From DASRHD01 sp035485575 (GTDB lineage Bacteria > Verrucomicrobiota > Verrucomicrobiia > Opitutales > Opitutaceae): a stretch of 64,000 nt of DNA. This document shows positions 18,301 to 25,779 of this stretch, in pieces. The notes beneath the pieces are model-generated. The model saw only the letters and a program-made list of their open reading frames with translations. It did not search any database and was not told where the DNA came from. The DNA lies in the NCBI GenBank assembly GCA_035485575.1, contig DATHNW010000011.1:1-64000 (forward strand), written 5' to 3'. Position 1 is the stretch's first letter; every line of letters starts with the position of its first letter. The position numbers and the translations under genes were made by a program.

Positions 18301-19866
18301 ATCGTCGGCTCGTACAACTCAGGCACGGGCGTCCTTACCCTGACTTCTTCGGGCGCCACCGCTACCGACGCGCAATGGGCCAATGCCTTCAGCGCCATCA
18401 CGTTCTCCGCCGGCAGCAGTGCGGCCTCGGGCACCCGCACGATCTCCTTCGTCGTCAACGACGGCACCAAGAACAGCGCGACGGGCACGAAAAAGCTGAG
18501 CGTTGCCTCCGTCAGCGCCTCCTATCCCGCGCCAGTGCCCGATGGCTATGCCGCCTCCGCCACCGGCGGCGCGGGCACCGGATCGGTGTCGGTCACCGTT
18601 CTCACCGCGGCTAATTTCCGCACTCAAGCAACATCCGCTACGCCCGGCGTCATTACCGTCGCCGGCGTGATCGACCTTGGCGCGACCCCTGTCAACGTGA
18701 GCTCGAACAAGACCATCCAGGGCGCGGATGCGAACTCGGCCCTGATCGGCAACCTGCATCTCGCGAGCGGCGTGAGCAACGTCATCATCCGGGGCCTCAA
18801 CTTCACGAATCCCGGCACGACCATTGTGAGCGGCGCTTATACCGACGGCGGTGACGGCGTCACGATCGCCGGAGCGAGCAACGTCTTCATCACGCATTGC
18901 ACGTTCTTCGACACGGCCAACTACGCCGTCGAGATCACGAATGGCGCGGACAACATCACCGTTTCGTGGAGTGAGTTCTACTACACGGCCGGACAGACCG
19001 TGCATCGCTACAGCCTGCTCATCGGCACGGCCGGTGCAGAAACCGCGCCACTGCACGTCACCCTGCATCACAACTTCTGGTCGACCCTGGTCGATCAGCG
19101 CATGCCCATCGCGACCTTCGGTTACGCCCACCTCTACAGCAATTACTTCGCCCCATCGGGGAACACCAGCGGTACGGTGTCGAGCGATCAGGCCCAGCTC
19201 CTGAGCGAGCGCAACGCCTACACAAACACCGCCAGTCCGCTCACCGTCCAAAACGTGAATACCTCGTTGCCGATCGGGCGCATTCTTGCGCTCGGCAATC
19301 TCTACACCGCGACTACCGGCACCGCGCCGTACAGCGGCCTCGACCAGGTCTTCACGCCATCATACTCCTACGAGGCGCTGCCGGTGACCGACGTGGCGCT
19401 CGTGGTTTCCACCAGTGCCGGCAACATCGCCGGTGCCGGCGCCACCGATGCTGCGGTTGGCTCGGCCTCGATCACGGGTCCATCCGCAGCGGTGACACCT
19501 GAAACCCCCTTCACATTGACGGCCGTGCCGGCCAGTTTCACCCCGTCATCCTATCAATGGCGTCTGGGCAACCTGGACATCGCCGGTGCAACCTCGTCAA
19601 CCTACACGGTGTCGAGCACCCAGGCAGCCAACGCGGGCATCTACACGGTTGCGATCGGGCTGGTTTCGGGCGACGTCGTGGTCAGCACGCCCTTTACTGT
19701 GACACTGGGTGCAGCGCCAAACAACCCGCCACCAAACGCGCCGGGCATTCCTGGTTCCAGCGGAGCCTCTTCACGTGGGGGCGCCGTGTCGTGGTGGTTT
19801 CTCGGCGCCCTGGCCCTGCTCTCTGCACTTCGAAAAATCCGGTCACGCCGTAACGCCCATCCCTGA
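12316..19866 (+). CDS. Giant secreted repeat protein: DUF4347, Ig-like repeats, pectate-lyase-like domain, GlyGly-CTERM tail
   Basis: The 2516-residue protein has, in order: a short N-terminal hydrophobic stretch; a DUF4347 domain (about 75-225) with SHG (His132) and LYGCEVGAG (Cys175); a Gly-rich beta-helix-like region (about 330-590); many Ig-like repeats; cadherin-like repeats; a PL1 pectate-lyase-like beta-helix (about 2070-2370); a final Ig-like domain; and a C-terminal tail with SRGG, a WWFLGALALLSAL membrane segment and RSRR, matching GlyGly-CTERM sorting signals. In the lyase-like domain the catalytic Arg (R2262, QRMP) is kept, but the second Arg of RxPxxR is Thr and a usual calcium-site Asp is Thr. 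It is probably a surface adhesin or glycan-binding protein. The start overlaps the sulfotransferase gene. Confidence 0.85.
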   Translation: MPTSTPSDLLNFLHARALPKRLIRVGLALSSTIYSLRPDMLLAKSVSGTGAPEGGWLGESGPAPLELPVLPACSRGELFFIDAGVADPGAFWLAAPKGATVVCIPAGVDPWAFMAQEAERLQGLAAIHIVSHGAPGALVFNGRRYTAADLELRSAQLHELGRALTKNGDIFLYGCEVGAGREGQRLLDTLAAATGADIAASSDDTGSKARGGNWDLEVTTGPVDRALILDAKDLAGYDYVLNTASVNSVAQLKAAIATGNTDGSDDVITITGNITFASNTDTIAINVTDGHTMNIVGGGFTLSGNNLARVIDVTAGNVTINNLIITNGFVTGSGGNIGAGTTGSAGGDALGAGIRNAGTLTLTGCTITSNKAAGGGGGGSQTGGGGGAGGGGGGFGATFGGAGGTNPPASPGAASAGTGGRGAGYIYAGTNFWGGAGGGTTGGLGSNTTGGYSEGGNGGTANNGTISIGGGGGGAGYDFGGGRGGNAAGGISNTGTLTITGSSITGNIGAGGGGGGGAFNSPTSSGGNGGAGGSGIGGIWNAGGTVQIDSATNTSLSTGNTGGAGAGGQATKGGSSNGAAGTATSTISTTAGGTTTVGPNVTDAHISITSSGSGTGGVYKIGDTVTASWNNTAGGDNNSGITGVTMNFSQFGGGSAIVATNSSGTWTASYIIVSGAIDTTNRNVSVTATISTGSTTTADTTNLSVDDQPPIVTDAKISISGASGTGGAFKIGDTVTATWNNTAGGDNNADTISSVTVNFSQFGGGSAVSATNSSGTWTATYTIVSGAIDTTSRNVAVTATDNAGNTTTTADTTNATVDNIAPTVTDAKISISGASGSGGAYKIGDTVTATWNNTAGGDNNSDTISSVTVDFSQFGGGSAVSAANSSGTWTATYTIVSGVLNGTTNRNVAVTATDNAGNATTTADTTNATVDNVAPSITFSSLAFSADTGSSSTDFITNTAAQTITATLSGALAGGDIVSGSLDNGSTWTDITNKVSGTTLTWNGVTLTGSSTLKLKVTDAAGNDGTVKSQAYTLDTTAPAAPSTPDMTAGTDTGSSNSDNITNNTTPTFTGTAESGSTVTLYDTDGTTVLGTATATGGNWSITSSSLSSGSHTLTAKATDAAGNTSSASSGLSVTIDTAAPTGLGLSATTIATSNATSGSTISTLSATDSLSITYTLAVGNGTNDADNGSFTISGTSLEVGAASLTAGAYKIFIAATDAAGNIANQAFTITIVDAPSVSSIVRTGGASATVNTSATSISYTVTFSESVTGVDATDFTLTATGTASGHIASVSGSGTTYTVTVDTLTGDGTLRLDLNSSGTGIQNGSNVDIAGGYTLGSTYTLDHTAPAAPSTPDMTAGTDTGSSNSDNITANTTPTFTGTAESGSTVTLYDTDGTTVLGTATATGGNWSITSSALSEGGHTLTAKATDAAGNTSSASSGLSVTIDTTAPTVVSVSVPGNGVYKAGQNLDFTVNLSEAVIVDTTGGTPRIALTIGSTGVFAVYISGSGTSALVFRYTVSAGNNDTDGITVGALSANGGTIRDTAGNNTVLTLNSVGSTASVLVDTTAPTVTDAKISISGATGIGGAYKIGDTVTATWNNTAGGDNNSDIATVTVDFSQFGGGSAVSATNSSGTWTATYTIVPGSIDAINRNISVTATDNAGNTTTTADTTNATVDNIAPTVTDANISISGGTGGAYKVGDTVTATWNNTAGGDNNADTISGVTVDFSQFGGGSAVAATNSSGTWTATYTIVAGSINGSGKNVSVTATDNAGNTTTTADTTNATVNNAAPVVTLSSGSAAFVAGDNATSTPVVIDSGLTVTDSSSSTLVSGTVSITGSFVSGEDVLAFSNTNSTLYGNIAASYDSSTGVLTLTSSGATATVAQWQAALRAVTYTDTALTPNNATRTISFVVNDGTNSSATATRTLTVTATDQTPIVTNTGGITNYVAGTSAAVIDSGVTVNDLDNTTQSSATVSITTSFHGGDTLAFTNTSATLFGNIVGSYNSGTGVLTLTSSGATATDAQWANAFSAITFSAGSSAASGTRTISFVVNDGTKNSATGTKKLSVASVSASYPAPVPDGYAASATGGAGTGSVSVTVLTAANFRTQATSATPGVITVAGVIDLGATPVNVSSNKTIQGADANSALIGNLHLASGVSNVIIRGLNFTNPGTTIVSGAYTDGGDGVTIAGASNVFITHCTFFDTANYAVEITNGADNITVSWSEFYYTAGQTVHRYSLLIGTAGAETAPLHVTLHHNFWSTLVDQRMPIATFGYAHLYSNYFAPSGNTSGTVSSDQAQLLSERNAYTNTASPLTVQNVNTSLPIGRILALGNLYTATTGTAPYSGLDQVFTPSYSYEALPVTDVALVVSTSAGNIAGAGATDAAVGSASITGPSAAVTPETPFTLTAVPASFTPSSYQWRLGNLDIAGATSSTYTVSSTQAANAGIYTVAIGLVSGDVVVSTPFTVTLGAAPNNPPPNAPGIPGSSGASSRGGAVSWWFLGALALLSALRKIRSRRNAHP
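14115..17680 (+). repeat. Five copies of a 111-residue Ig-like repeat within the giant protein gene
   Basis: Units beginning with the codons for VTDAKISIS (or close variants) start near 14115, 14449, 14785, 17020 and 17353, with neighbours 333-336 bp apart. Each contains TWNNTAGGDNN and FSQFGGGSA blocks. The array is split three plus two by other domains. Confidence 0.85.
15427..16662 (+). repeat. Two near-identical Ig-like units offset by 924 bp
   Basis: Segments starting at 15427 and 16351 encode almost the same approximately 105-residue domain (APAAPSTPDMTAG to SVTID) and are very similar at DNA level as well. This points to recent duplication or gene conversion inside the gene. Confidence 0.85.
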
Positions 19867-20315
19867 TTTGGCCCGGGAGCTTCTCGCAATAGTCGTCGGC
19901 GCAGGCTGAAGATCGGCCGCAGGAAGTTCCCTGCGGCTGCTGCGCCACCCCGTCAAATCGACTGGGTGCAGATGCTGGTCAGACTGTTGCAGGATTGAAG
20001 CACCCCGTTTGATGGTGCCCGGTTTGGGGCCGGGGCTACCACGGCCAGATGACTTCCGGTATCCGGTGGCGTGGAGCCGCCACCAGGCTTTCAACTGCGT
20101 GGCCTTTCGCACGTTGTTGACCACGAACCATAAGACCACGGACAACGCCTTTTGCCGAAAAAGCCCTGCCTTGCGAAGCGGTCCAAAGCGATGCTTCGCG
20201 TGACACGAATGTTTCCGAACCAAGGCCGATTCCATTTGTCACTCGCCCGCAATGATGCAAGTATTTTGCAACTATCCCTTCCGTCGCTTTTGCGGCGGGC
20301 AACCCCTGAAAAGTC
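19867..20315. other. 449-bp intergenic region with several hairpins and no gene
   Basis: No supportable coding region is seen. It contains hairpins at 19916-19937 (GCCGCAGG arms), 20065-20084 (GGTGGCG arms) and 20281-20298. The middle part (about 20000-20210), with ACCACGAACC and GACACGAATG strings, resembles the dispersed noncoding repeats I associate with verrucomicrobial genomes; no second copy occurs in this window. Confidence 0.4.
19916..19937 (+). terminator. Hairpin downstream of the giant protein gene
   Basis: GCCGCAGG and CCTGCGGC pair as a perfect 8-bp stem around a 6-nt loop, 50 bp after the stop codon. There is no U-tract, so terminator function is tentative. Confidence 0.4.
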
Positions 20316-23300
20316 ATGAATACCTCATGCCATGTTAGTTCCCATCATGTCGCCGCGCGTTGGCTCAACGCCCGGGCGGCATTCTGCACCGGCCTGATTG
20401 TCCTTTCTACGCTGGCTCTCCTGCCCTCGGCACATGCGGTGGACGTCCTCACGGACATGAACGACAACGGTCGCACCGGCCGCAATCCGAACGAGACGAC
20501 CCTGAACACAGGCAACGTCAATCAAGCCACCTTTGGCAAGGTCTGGTCCTACACGGTCAATGGATCCACCTATGCCCAGCCACTCTATGCGTCCAGCATC
20601 AGCATCGCCGGCGGCACGCACAACGTCGTCTTCATCGAGACGATGAATGACGACGCCTATGCCTTCGACGCCGACAGCAACACGCAGCTCTGGCACGTGA
20701 GTTTCATCGGCGGCAACATCACCGCCGTCCCGATCGCTGACATCACGGGCAGCAACAGCCTGAACATCGTCGGCAACGTGGGTATCGAGGGCACGCCGGT
20801 CATCGATAAGTCGACGGGAACGATCTATATGCTGGCGCGGACGAAAAACACGAGCAACACGACCTACATTCAAACGTTGCATGCGCTCGACCTCAGCACC
20901 GGCGCGGAGAAGTTCGGCGGCCCGGTCGTGGTTACGACCTCCGGGTTCAACTCGAAGATGCAAAATCAGCGCATGGGCCTGGCCCTGGCCAACGGCAACA
21001 TTATCATCGCCTGGACTTCGCACGAGGACAAGACGCCCTATCGCGGCTGGATGATGGCTTACAATGCGACCACGCTGGCCCAGACCGGCGTTTTCAATGA
21101 CACCGCCACCGGCACCCAGGGCGGCATCTGGCAGCAGGGCCGCGCTCCCGCGGTCGATGCCAGTGGGAATGTCTATGTCATCACCGGCAACGGCACGTGG
21201 GACGGCACCAAGAATTTCGGCGAAAGCTTCCTTAAGTTGAGCAGCACGCTGGGCCTCCTCGACTGGTTCACGCCGGATAACTTCGCCAGTCTCAACTCCG
21301 GCGATGAAGACCTCGGCGCCAGCGGCGCCATGCTGATTCCCGGCACCAGCATTGTCATGGGCGGCGGCAAACAGGGAACGACCTACCTTTGCAATACGAA
21401 CAGCATGGGCCACGAGCAATCGGGTAACGGCCAGATCATCCAGCATTTCACCTTTGGCAGCGGCCAGTTGCGCGGCGGTCCGGTCTATTACGTCAGCCCG
21501 GTAAGAGGCCCCGTCGTTTACGACATGGCCAGCGGCGACCACCTCAAGGAATACACCTTCAACGGCTCGACCTTTGCCACCACCGCGGCGGCGCAAAGCA
21601 CCGCGACTTCGCCCGGATTGCCCGGCGGATTCGTGTCCATTTCGGACAACAACGGCTCTGCGGGCAGCGGCATCGTCTGGGCCACGATCGGGACCGCCAA
21701 TAACGACCATGGCAACGTCTCAGGCCTTATCCGGGCCTGGGATGCCGACAACATCGGCGGCACGGAGCTGTGGGACAGCAACCAGAACACCACCCGCGAC
21801 GCCTTGGGCACCTTCGTCAAGGACGCCCATCCGACCATCGCCAACGGCCGGGTTTATGTCGGCTCCTATTCCAACCGCGTGAATGTTTACGGCCTGCTGG
21901 GCATCTCGCCCGTGGCCGCGCCCAGCTTCAGTCCCGGCGGCGGCACGTTTGGAATAGGAACCGCGGTAAATGTGACCATCACCTCGGCGACCAGTGGCGC
22001 CAATATTCGTTATACGACGGACGGCAGCACGCCGAGTGAGACCGCCGGGACGATCTACTCCGGCAGCCCGGTGGCCATCAGCACGCACACGGTCCTCCAG
22101 GCCATCGCCTATAAAAGCGGCATGACCGACAGCACCGTGACCAGTGCCACCTATGACTTCGAAGGGCCGCAGGCTGCTTCGCCCACCTTCTCCCCTCCGG
22201 CCGGCACCTATGCGACAGGGCAAAATGTGGCGATTTCCACGATCACCCTTGGCGCCACCATTCGCTACACGACGGATGGCAGTACACCGAGTGAAACCGT
22301 AGGCACGATCTATGCCGGCACGCCCGTCAATATCAGCGCGACGGCGACCCTGAGGGCGATCGCGTACGAGACGGGCTTCACTGACAGCCCTATCACCGCT
22401 GGTACCTATACCATCGGCAGCGGCCCCATCACCCTGGAGGCGGAAAACATGTCTCCGGTCGGCACCGGCGCCACCGTCAGCATCAGCAACGATGCCAACG
22501 CCAGCGGCGGAGTGGTCGAGTTCCTCAATGCCACGGCGGCGGGCCAGACGATGACGCTTACGACTCCAAGCATTTCCGGCGGAACTTACCAGGTGCAGTT
22601 CCGCTACAAGAGCAACACCACCCGCGGCCAGCACACGATAAAGATCGATGGCATTCAGGTGGACGGCACGATCGATCAATACGCGGCAACCTCGACCTAC
22701 AAGACCGTGACGCTCGGCTCGATCATGCTGGGCTCGGGCACGCACACCATCGTGCTGGCGGTGACAGGCAAGAATTCTGCCGCCACGCAGTTCTATATCA
22801 CCGCGGATTCGTTCACCTTGACTCCGCAAGCAGAAGGCTTGGCGGCGCCCGCCTTTAGTCCGCCGGGCGGCACCTATGGCACCACTCAATTGGTCGCCAT
22901 CAGCAGTACCAGCGGTGCTTCGATTCGTTATACGACCGACGGCAGCACGCCGAGTGAGACCGCCGGCACGCTCTATTCCGGCCCGGTGAACATCAGCACC
23001 ACCACCACGCTCAAGGCCATTGCCTTTGAGAGCGGCTTTGCCGACACCCCGGTCACCAGCGCGACTTACCTCATCGGCGAGCCGCCCTTCAACTTCGAGT
23101 CGGAAAGCCTCTCACCGGTCGGCAGCGGCGCGACGGTCAGCATCAGCAATGATGCCAACGCCAGCGCCGGGGTGATCGAGTTCCTCAACTCCACCGCTGC
23201 GGGCCAGACGATGACCTTCACGACCCCCAACATGCCTGCGGGCACGTACCAGCTCCAGATGCGCTATAAGACCAATACCACCCGCGGCCAGCATACGCTG

Positions 23301-23495
23301 ACTGTCGATGGCATCCAGGTCGGCGGCACGCTCGACCAGTACGCCACCACCTCGGCCTACCTCACGGCCACGCTGGGCACCGTGACCCTCACCACCTCGG
23401 GCGCGCACACCATCGTCATGACGGTCACCGGCAAGAACTCAGCGGCCACACAGTTCTACATCACCTCCGACAAGTTCACCTTCATTCCGCAATGA
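20316..23495 (+). CDS. Secreted PQQ-like propeller protein with chitobiase C-terminal and CBM-like repeats
   Basis: The 1059-residue protein has a signal peptide (cleavage likely after AHA, residue 41). A beta-propeller of quinoprotein type follows (about 45-530; blades with GTPVIDKSTGTIYML and APAVDASGNVYVITG). The C-terminal half alternates three chitobiase/hexosaminidase C-terminal modules (each with IRYTTDGSTPSET) and two carbohydrate-binding-like modules starting LEAENMSPVG and FESESLSPVG. The last two module pairs are clear tandem duplicates. No catalytic residues of a glycosidase are visible; extracellular polysaccharide binding is likely. It lies alone between two intergenic hairpins. 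Confidence 0.85.
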   Translation: MNTSCHVSSHHVAARWLNARAAFCTGLIVLSTLALLPSAHAVDVLTDMNDNGRTGRNPNETTLNTGNVNQATFGKVWSYTVNGSTYAQPLYASSISIAGGTHNVVFIETMNDDAYAFDADSNTQLWHVSFIGGNITAVPIADITGSNSLNIVGNVGIEGTPVIDKSTGTIYMLARTKNTSNTTYIQTLHALDLSTGAEKFGGPVVVTTSGFNSKMQNQRMGLALANGNIIIAWTSHEDKTPYRGWMMAYNATTLAQTGVFNDTATGTQGGIWQQGRAPAVDASGNVYVITGNGTWDGTKNFGESFLKLSSTLGLLDWFTPDNFASLNSGDEDLGASGAMLIPGTSIVMGGGKQGTTYLCNTNSMGHEQSGNGQIIQHFTFGSGQLRGGPVYYVSPVRGPVVYDMASGDHLKEYTFNGSTFATTAAAQSTATSPGLPGGFVSISDNNGSAGSGIVWATIGTANNDHGNVSGLIRAWDADNIGGTELWDSNQNTTRDALGTFVKDAHPTIANGRVYVGSYSNRVNVYGLLGISPVAAPSFSPGGGTFGIGTAVNVTITSATSGANIRYTTDGSTPSETAGTIYSGSPVAISTHTVLQAIAYKSGMTDSTVTSATYDFEGPQAASPTFSPPAGTYATGQNVAISTITLGATIRYTTDGSTPSETVGTIYAGTPVNISATATLRAIAYETGFTDSPITAGTYTIGSGPITLEAENMSPVGTGATVSISNDANASGGVVEFLNATAAGQTMTLTTPSISGGTYQVQFRYKSNTTRGQHTIKIDGIQVDGTIDQYAATSTYKTVTLGSIMLGSGTHTIVLAVTGKNSAATQFYITADSFTLTPQAEGLAAPAFSPPGGTYGTTQLVAISSTSGASIRYTTDGSTPSETAGTLYSGPVNISTTTTLKAIAFESGFADTPVTSATYLIGEPPFNFESESLSPVGSGATVSISNDANASAGVIEFLNSTAAGQTMTFTTPNMPAGTYQLQMRYKTNTTRGQHTLTVDGIQVGGTLDQYATTSAYLTATLGTVTLTTSGAHTIVMTVTGKNSAATQFYITSDKFTFIPQ

Positions 23496-23504
23496 TTTTG
23501 ATCG

Positions 23505-23544
23505 CGGCGCGCGCAGGAAAGGATCGCCTGGCCTGCGCGCGCCG
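23505..23544 (+). terminator. Putative terminator after the quinoprotein-like gene
   Basis: CGGCGCGCGCAGG and CCTGCGCGCGCCG form a perfect 13-bp stem with a 14-nt loop. The stem extends outward with TTTTGA pairing to TCAAAA past a three-base bulge. It starts 10 bp after the stop codon. Confidence 0.65.
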
Positions 23545-23559
23545 TCAAAATCCGCGCTG

Positions 23560-24048
23560 ATGAATCGATTTCATGGCATGAAATATCCCATCACGGCCGC
23601 ATGCCTGGCCATCATGGGCCTCGTCCTGGCCGGTTGCCTCTCCCGTCCGCAAACGAACGATCAGCCGGCGATCGCCAGCGTCCTGGCCCAAAAGGAAAGC
23701 GCGGGTGCAAATTGCGCGCACATCCTGATCGAAGGTCAGAAAATCGCGAGCGTGCAGCTGTACGGCTCGCAATATCTGGCTGCCATAAGGAAGATCGATG
23801 TGGCCGGGTGCCCCGAGCCGTTTCGCACGGCATGGTCTGCCTATTGCGCCACGTGGGAGCAAAAATTGAAAGCAGAGAACGCCCAGGAGGACACGCTGGA
23901 TCTCATCTCCATGTGGAAAGGCGAAATCGGCGATCTCCCGGCGACCTGCCGTCGTCTGGAGGCCTACGACACCGAACCGGCTTGGCAGCGCTGTGAGCAG
24001 GCCGCCATGGAGTCCGGCATTCAGACGGCGCCCCCGCCCGCTCGTTGA
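23560..24048 (+). CDS. Predicted lipoprotein of unknown function
   Basis: The 162-residue protein starts with a lipoprotein signal peptide; the lipobox LAGC places the lipidated cysteine at residue 26 (or 20 if translation starts at the internal Met7). The mature part is helical and has five further cysteines (CAHIL, GCPEP, YCATW, TCRRL, QRCEQ), suggesting disulfides in the periplasm. No family is recognised. It ends 1 bp before the convergent desaturase gene. Confidence 0.75.
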   Translation: MNRFHGMKYPITAACLAIMGLVLAGCLSRPQTNDQPAIASVLAQKESAGANCAHILIEGQKIASVQLYGSQYLAAIRKIDVAGCPEPFRTAWSAYCATWEQKLKAENAQEDTLDLISMWKGEIGDLPATCRRLEAYDTEPAWQRCEQAAMESGIQTAPPPAR

Positions 24049-24049
24049 T

Positions 24050-25102
24050 TTACGCCCTTCGTCTTGCCCGCAATTCGCGATAGCCGACGAGCTGCTTGCG
24101 TTCTTCATCCCAGAGGCGAAGGAACAATGACTTCAGACTGGAGGAAAGAGTGACCGGTTTCACGCCTTGGGCTGGCAGAAGCTCCCGGTGGCATCGCTCC
24201 AGGTTGTAGTTGGGGATGCGCGAGCTCAGGTGGTGAATATGATGAAAGCCGATGTTGCCCGTGAACCACTGCAGAATCCTCGGCAATTTGTAGTAGGAGC
24301 TGCCCTGCATCGCTGCGGCGGTGAAATCCCACTCGTCGTCCCGCTCCCAATGGACGTCCTCGAATTGGTGCTGCACATAAAACATCCACGCGCCCGCCGA
24401 GCTGGCGACGGCGACCACGACAAACTGGATCAACAAATAGGCCTTGAGCCCGAGGAGCGCGCTTAATCCTGCCGCCATGCCGAGGATCGCCAGGTCCATC
24501 CAGTAAACCGAGCGGCGCTCGCGCGGGCTGGCGTTGCGTGCGGGAATCCGTTGGTGGATGAAAAATTGGAAAAGCGGACCAATGAGAAACAGCACGAAGG
24601 GATTGCGCATCAGCCGGTAGGCGAAGCGCCTCTGCGGCGAGGCCGCGAGATATTCCTGCACTGTCAGGGTCCAGACGTCGCCCATGCCGCGCCGGTCGAG
24701 ATTGCCCGCGGTGGCATGGTGGCCCGCGTGCAGCCAGTGCCAATGGTCATAGGGCGTGAAGGTCAGCATGCCCGTGATGAATCCGACCACGTCGTTGGCG
24801 GCCTTCGATTTGAAGAACGAACCGTGCCCGCAATCGTGGAAGATGATGAAGATGCGAATGAGCACGCCGCCGGCGAAAATCGCGAGCGGCACGGCGAGCC
24901 AGGAAGAGGCTGCGAGGCTGCGGGAGGTCAGAGTCCAGAGCAACGCGTACAAGCCCAGCGTGCTGGCGAGCTGCCAGAGCGCGCGTCGGAGGGAGGGCTG
25001 CTGGTATTTGAGCACCGTTTGCCTCCAGATGGCGACACCGGGCGGAGATTCGCGGCTGGATGAATCGGGCTGGCTCTCTGGGACAATGCGTTGAAGCGTC
25101 AT
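24050..25102 (-). CDS. Membrane fatty acid desaturase
   Basis: The 350-residue integral membrane protein has the three histidine boxes of acyl-lipid desaturases: HDCGH (89-93), HAGHH (125-129) and HHIHH near residue 290 in GFHHIHHLSSRIPNYNL. The box spacing and the last motif resemble omega-6/omega-3 type enzymes. At least four membrane helices are predicted. The di-iron enzyme should introduce a double bond into membrane acyl chains, with an unknown electron donor. The ATG at 25102 gives the normal N-terminus. Confidence 0.92.
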   Translation of the reverse strand: MTLQRIVPESQPDSSSRESPPGVAIWRQTVLKYQQPSLRRALWQLASTLGLYALLWTLTSRSLAASSWLAVPLAIFAGGVLIRIFIIFHDCGHGSFFKSKAANDVVGFITGMLTFTPYDHWHWLHAGHHATAGNLDRRGMGDVWTLTVQEYLAASPQRRFAYRLMRNPFVLFLIGPLFQFFIHQRIPARNASPRERRSVYWMDLAILGMAAGLSALLGLKAYLLIQFVVVAVASSAGAWMFYVQHQFEDVHWERDDEWDFTAAAMQGSSYYKLPRILQWFTGNIGFHHIHHLSSRIPNYNLERCHRELLPAQGVKPVTLSSSLKSLFLRLWDEERKQLVGYRELRARRRA

Positions 25103-25192
25103 GGCCTGAAAACAGCCGCATCACAGCATTTGCCGAGTGTCCCGCAATGCCGAAAGGGATGCGCAAAGCGGTCTTCATCCGCGGGAAAGCCG

Positions 25193-25645
25193 ATGGCGCG
25201 CCGGCTCGAGACTTTTTTATTTGCGTGGGCTAATTCTTCGGCCGAGCGTGGTTGGGTGCGTCGCACATTTTCCATCACCTGCCTGCTGCTCGCCTGGGTC
25301 TGCGCCAACGGCGCGATCTGGGACGTCGTGCAGATGGTCGCGTGGACCCGCATGTTCGCCGAGCATGCCCGTGCACTGCCGGTCGGCGAAGCGTTGCGCG
25401 AGACCTTTGATCCGGCGAAGCCCTGTGCGATCTGTCTGGCCGTGGCCAAGGCGAAGGACGTCGAAAACAAACAAGCGCCGCAGCAGACCGAGCGCTCCGC
25501 GGAAAAACTTCTGCTTGCCTGCCAGCCGGCCGAGAAAATTTTGTTGGTCGCCCCTCTGACCGAATGGCCGGAGGCGCCGTCGCGCCCGGCCCTGGTTCGC
25601 ACCGAGCCCGTGCCGGTGCCGCCGCCGCGAAGCCTTGTGGCCTGA
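25193..25645 (+). CDS. Small membrane protein with CxxC-like motif, unknown
   Basis: The 150-residue product (ATG at 25193; an upstream TTG would overlap the desaturase gene) has one hydrophobic segment, TFSITCLLLAWVCANGAIW, then an amphipathic region with CAICLAVAKAKD and a proline-rich tail. The arrangement recalls DUF2946-like proteins found next to metal or copper genes, but the similarity is loose. It precedes the outer-membrane protein gene by 134 bp on the same strand. Confidence 0.6.
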   Translation: MARRLETFLFAWANSSAERGWVRRTFSITCLLLAWVCANGAIWDVVQMVAWTRMFAEHARALPVGEALRETFDPAKPCAICLAVAKAKDVENKQAPQQTERSAEKLLLACQPAEKILLVAPLTEWPEAPSRPALVRTEPVPVPPPRSLVA

Positions 25646-25779
25646 GCCTTGTTGGTGGACTCGGGTTCGCGCCACGTGCGCGAACGATAAAGTCCATTTG
25701 CACCCGTTAAACGCCGGCTGTGGGCCGGTCGTTGCCCCTGCGCGTCAGCGTGCGCGCGAAACCTTTCACTTTTTTCATC

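Noticed and set aside
20325..21710. Leftward open frame of 461 codons opposite the propeller gene
   Set aside because: No motif, skewed Arg/Asp/Val composition, and full overlap with a gene that has a signal peptide and recognisable repeats.
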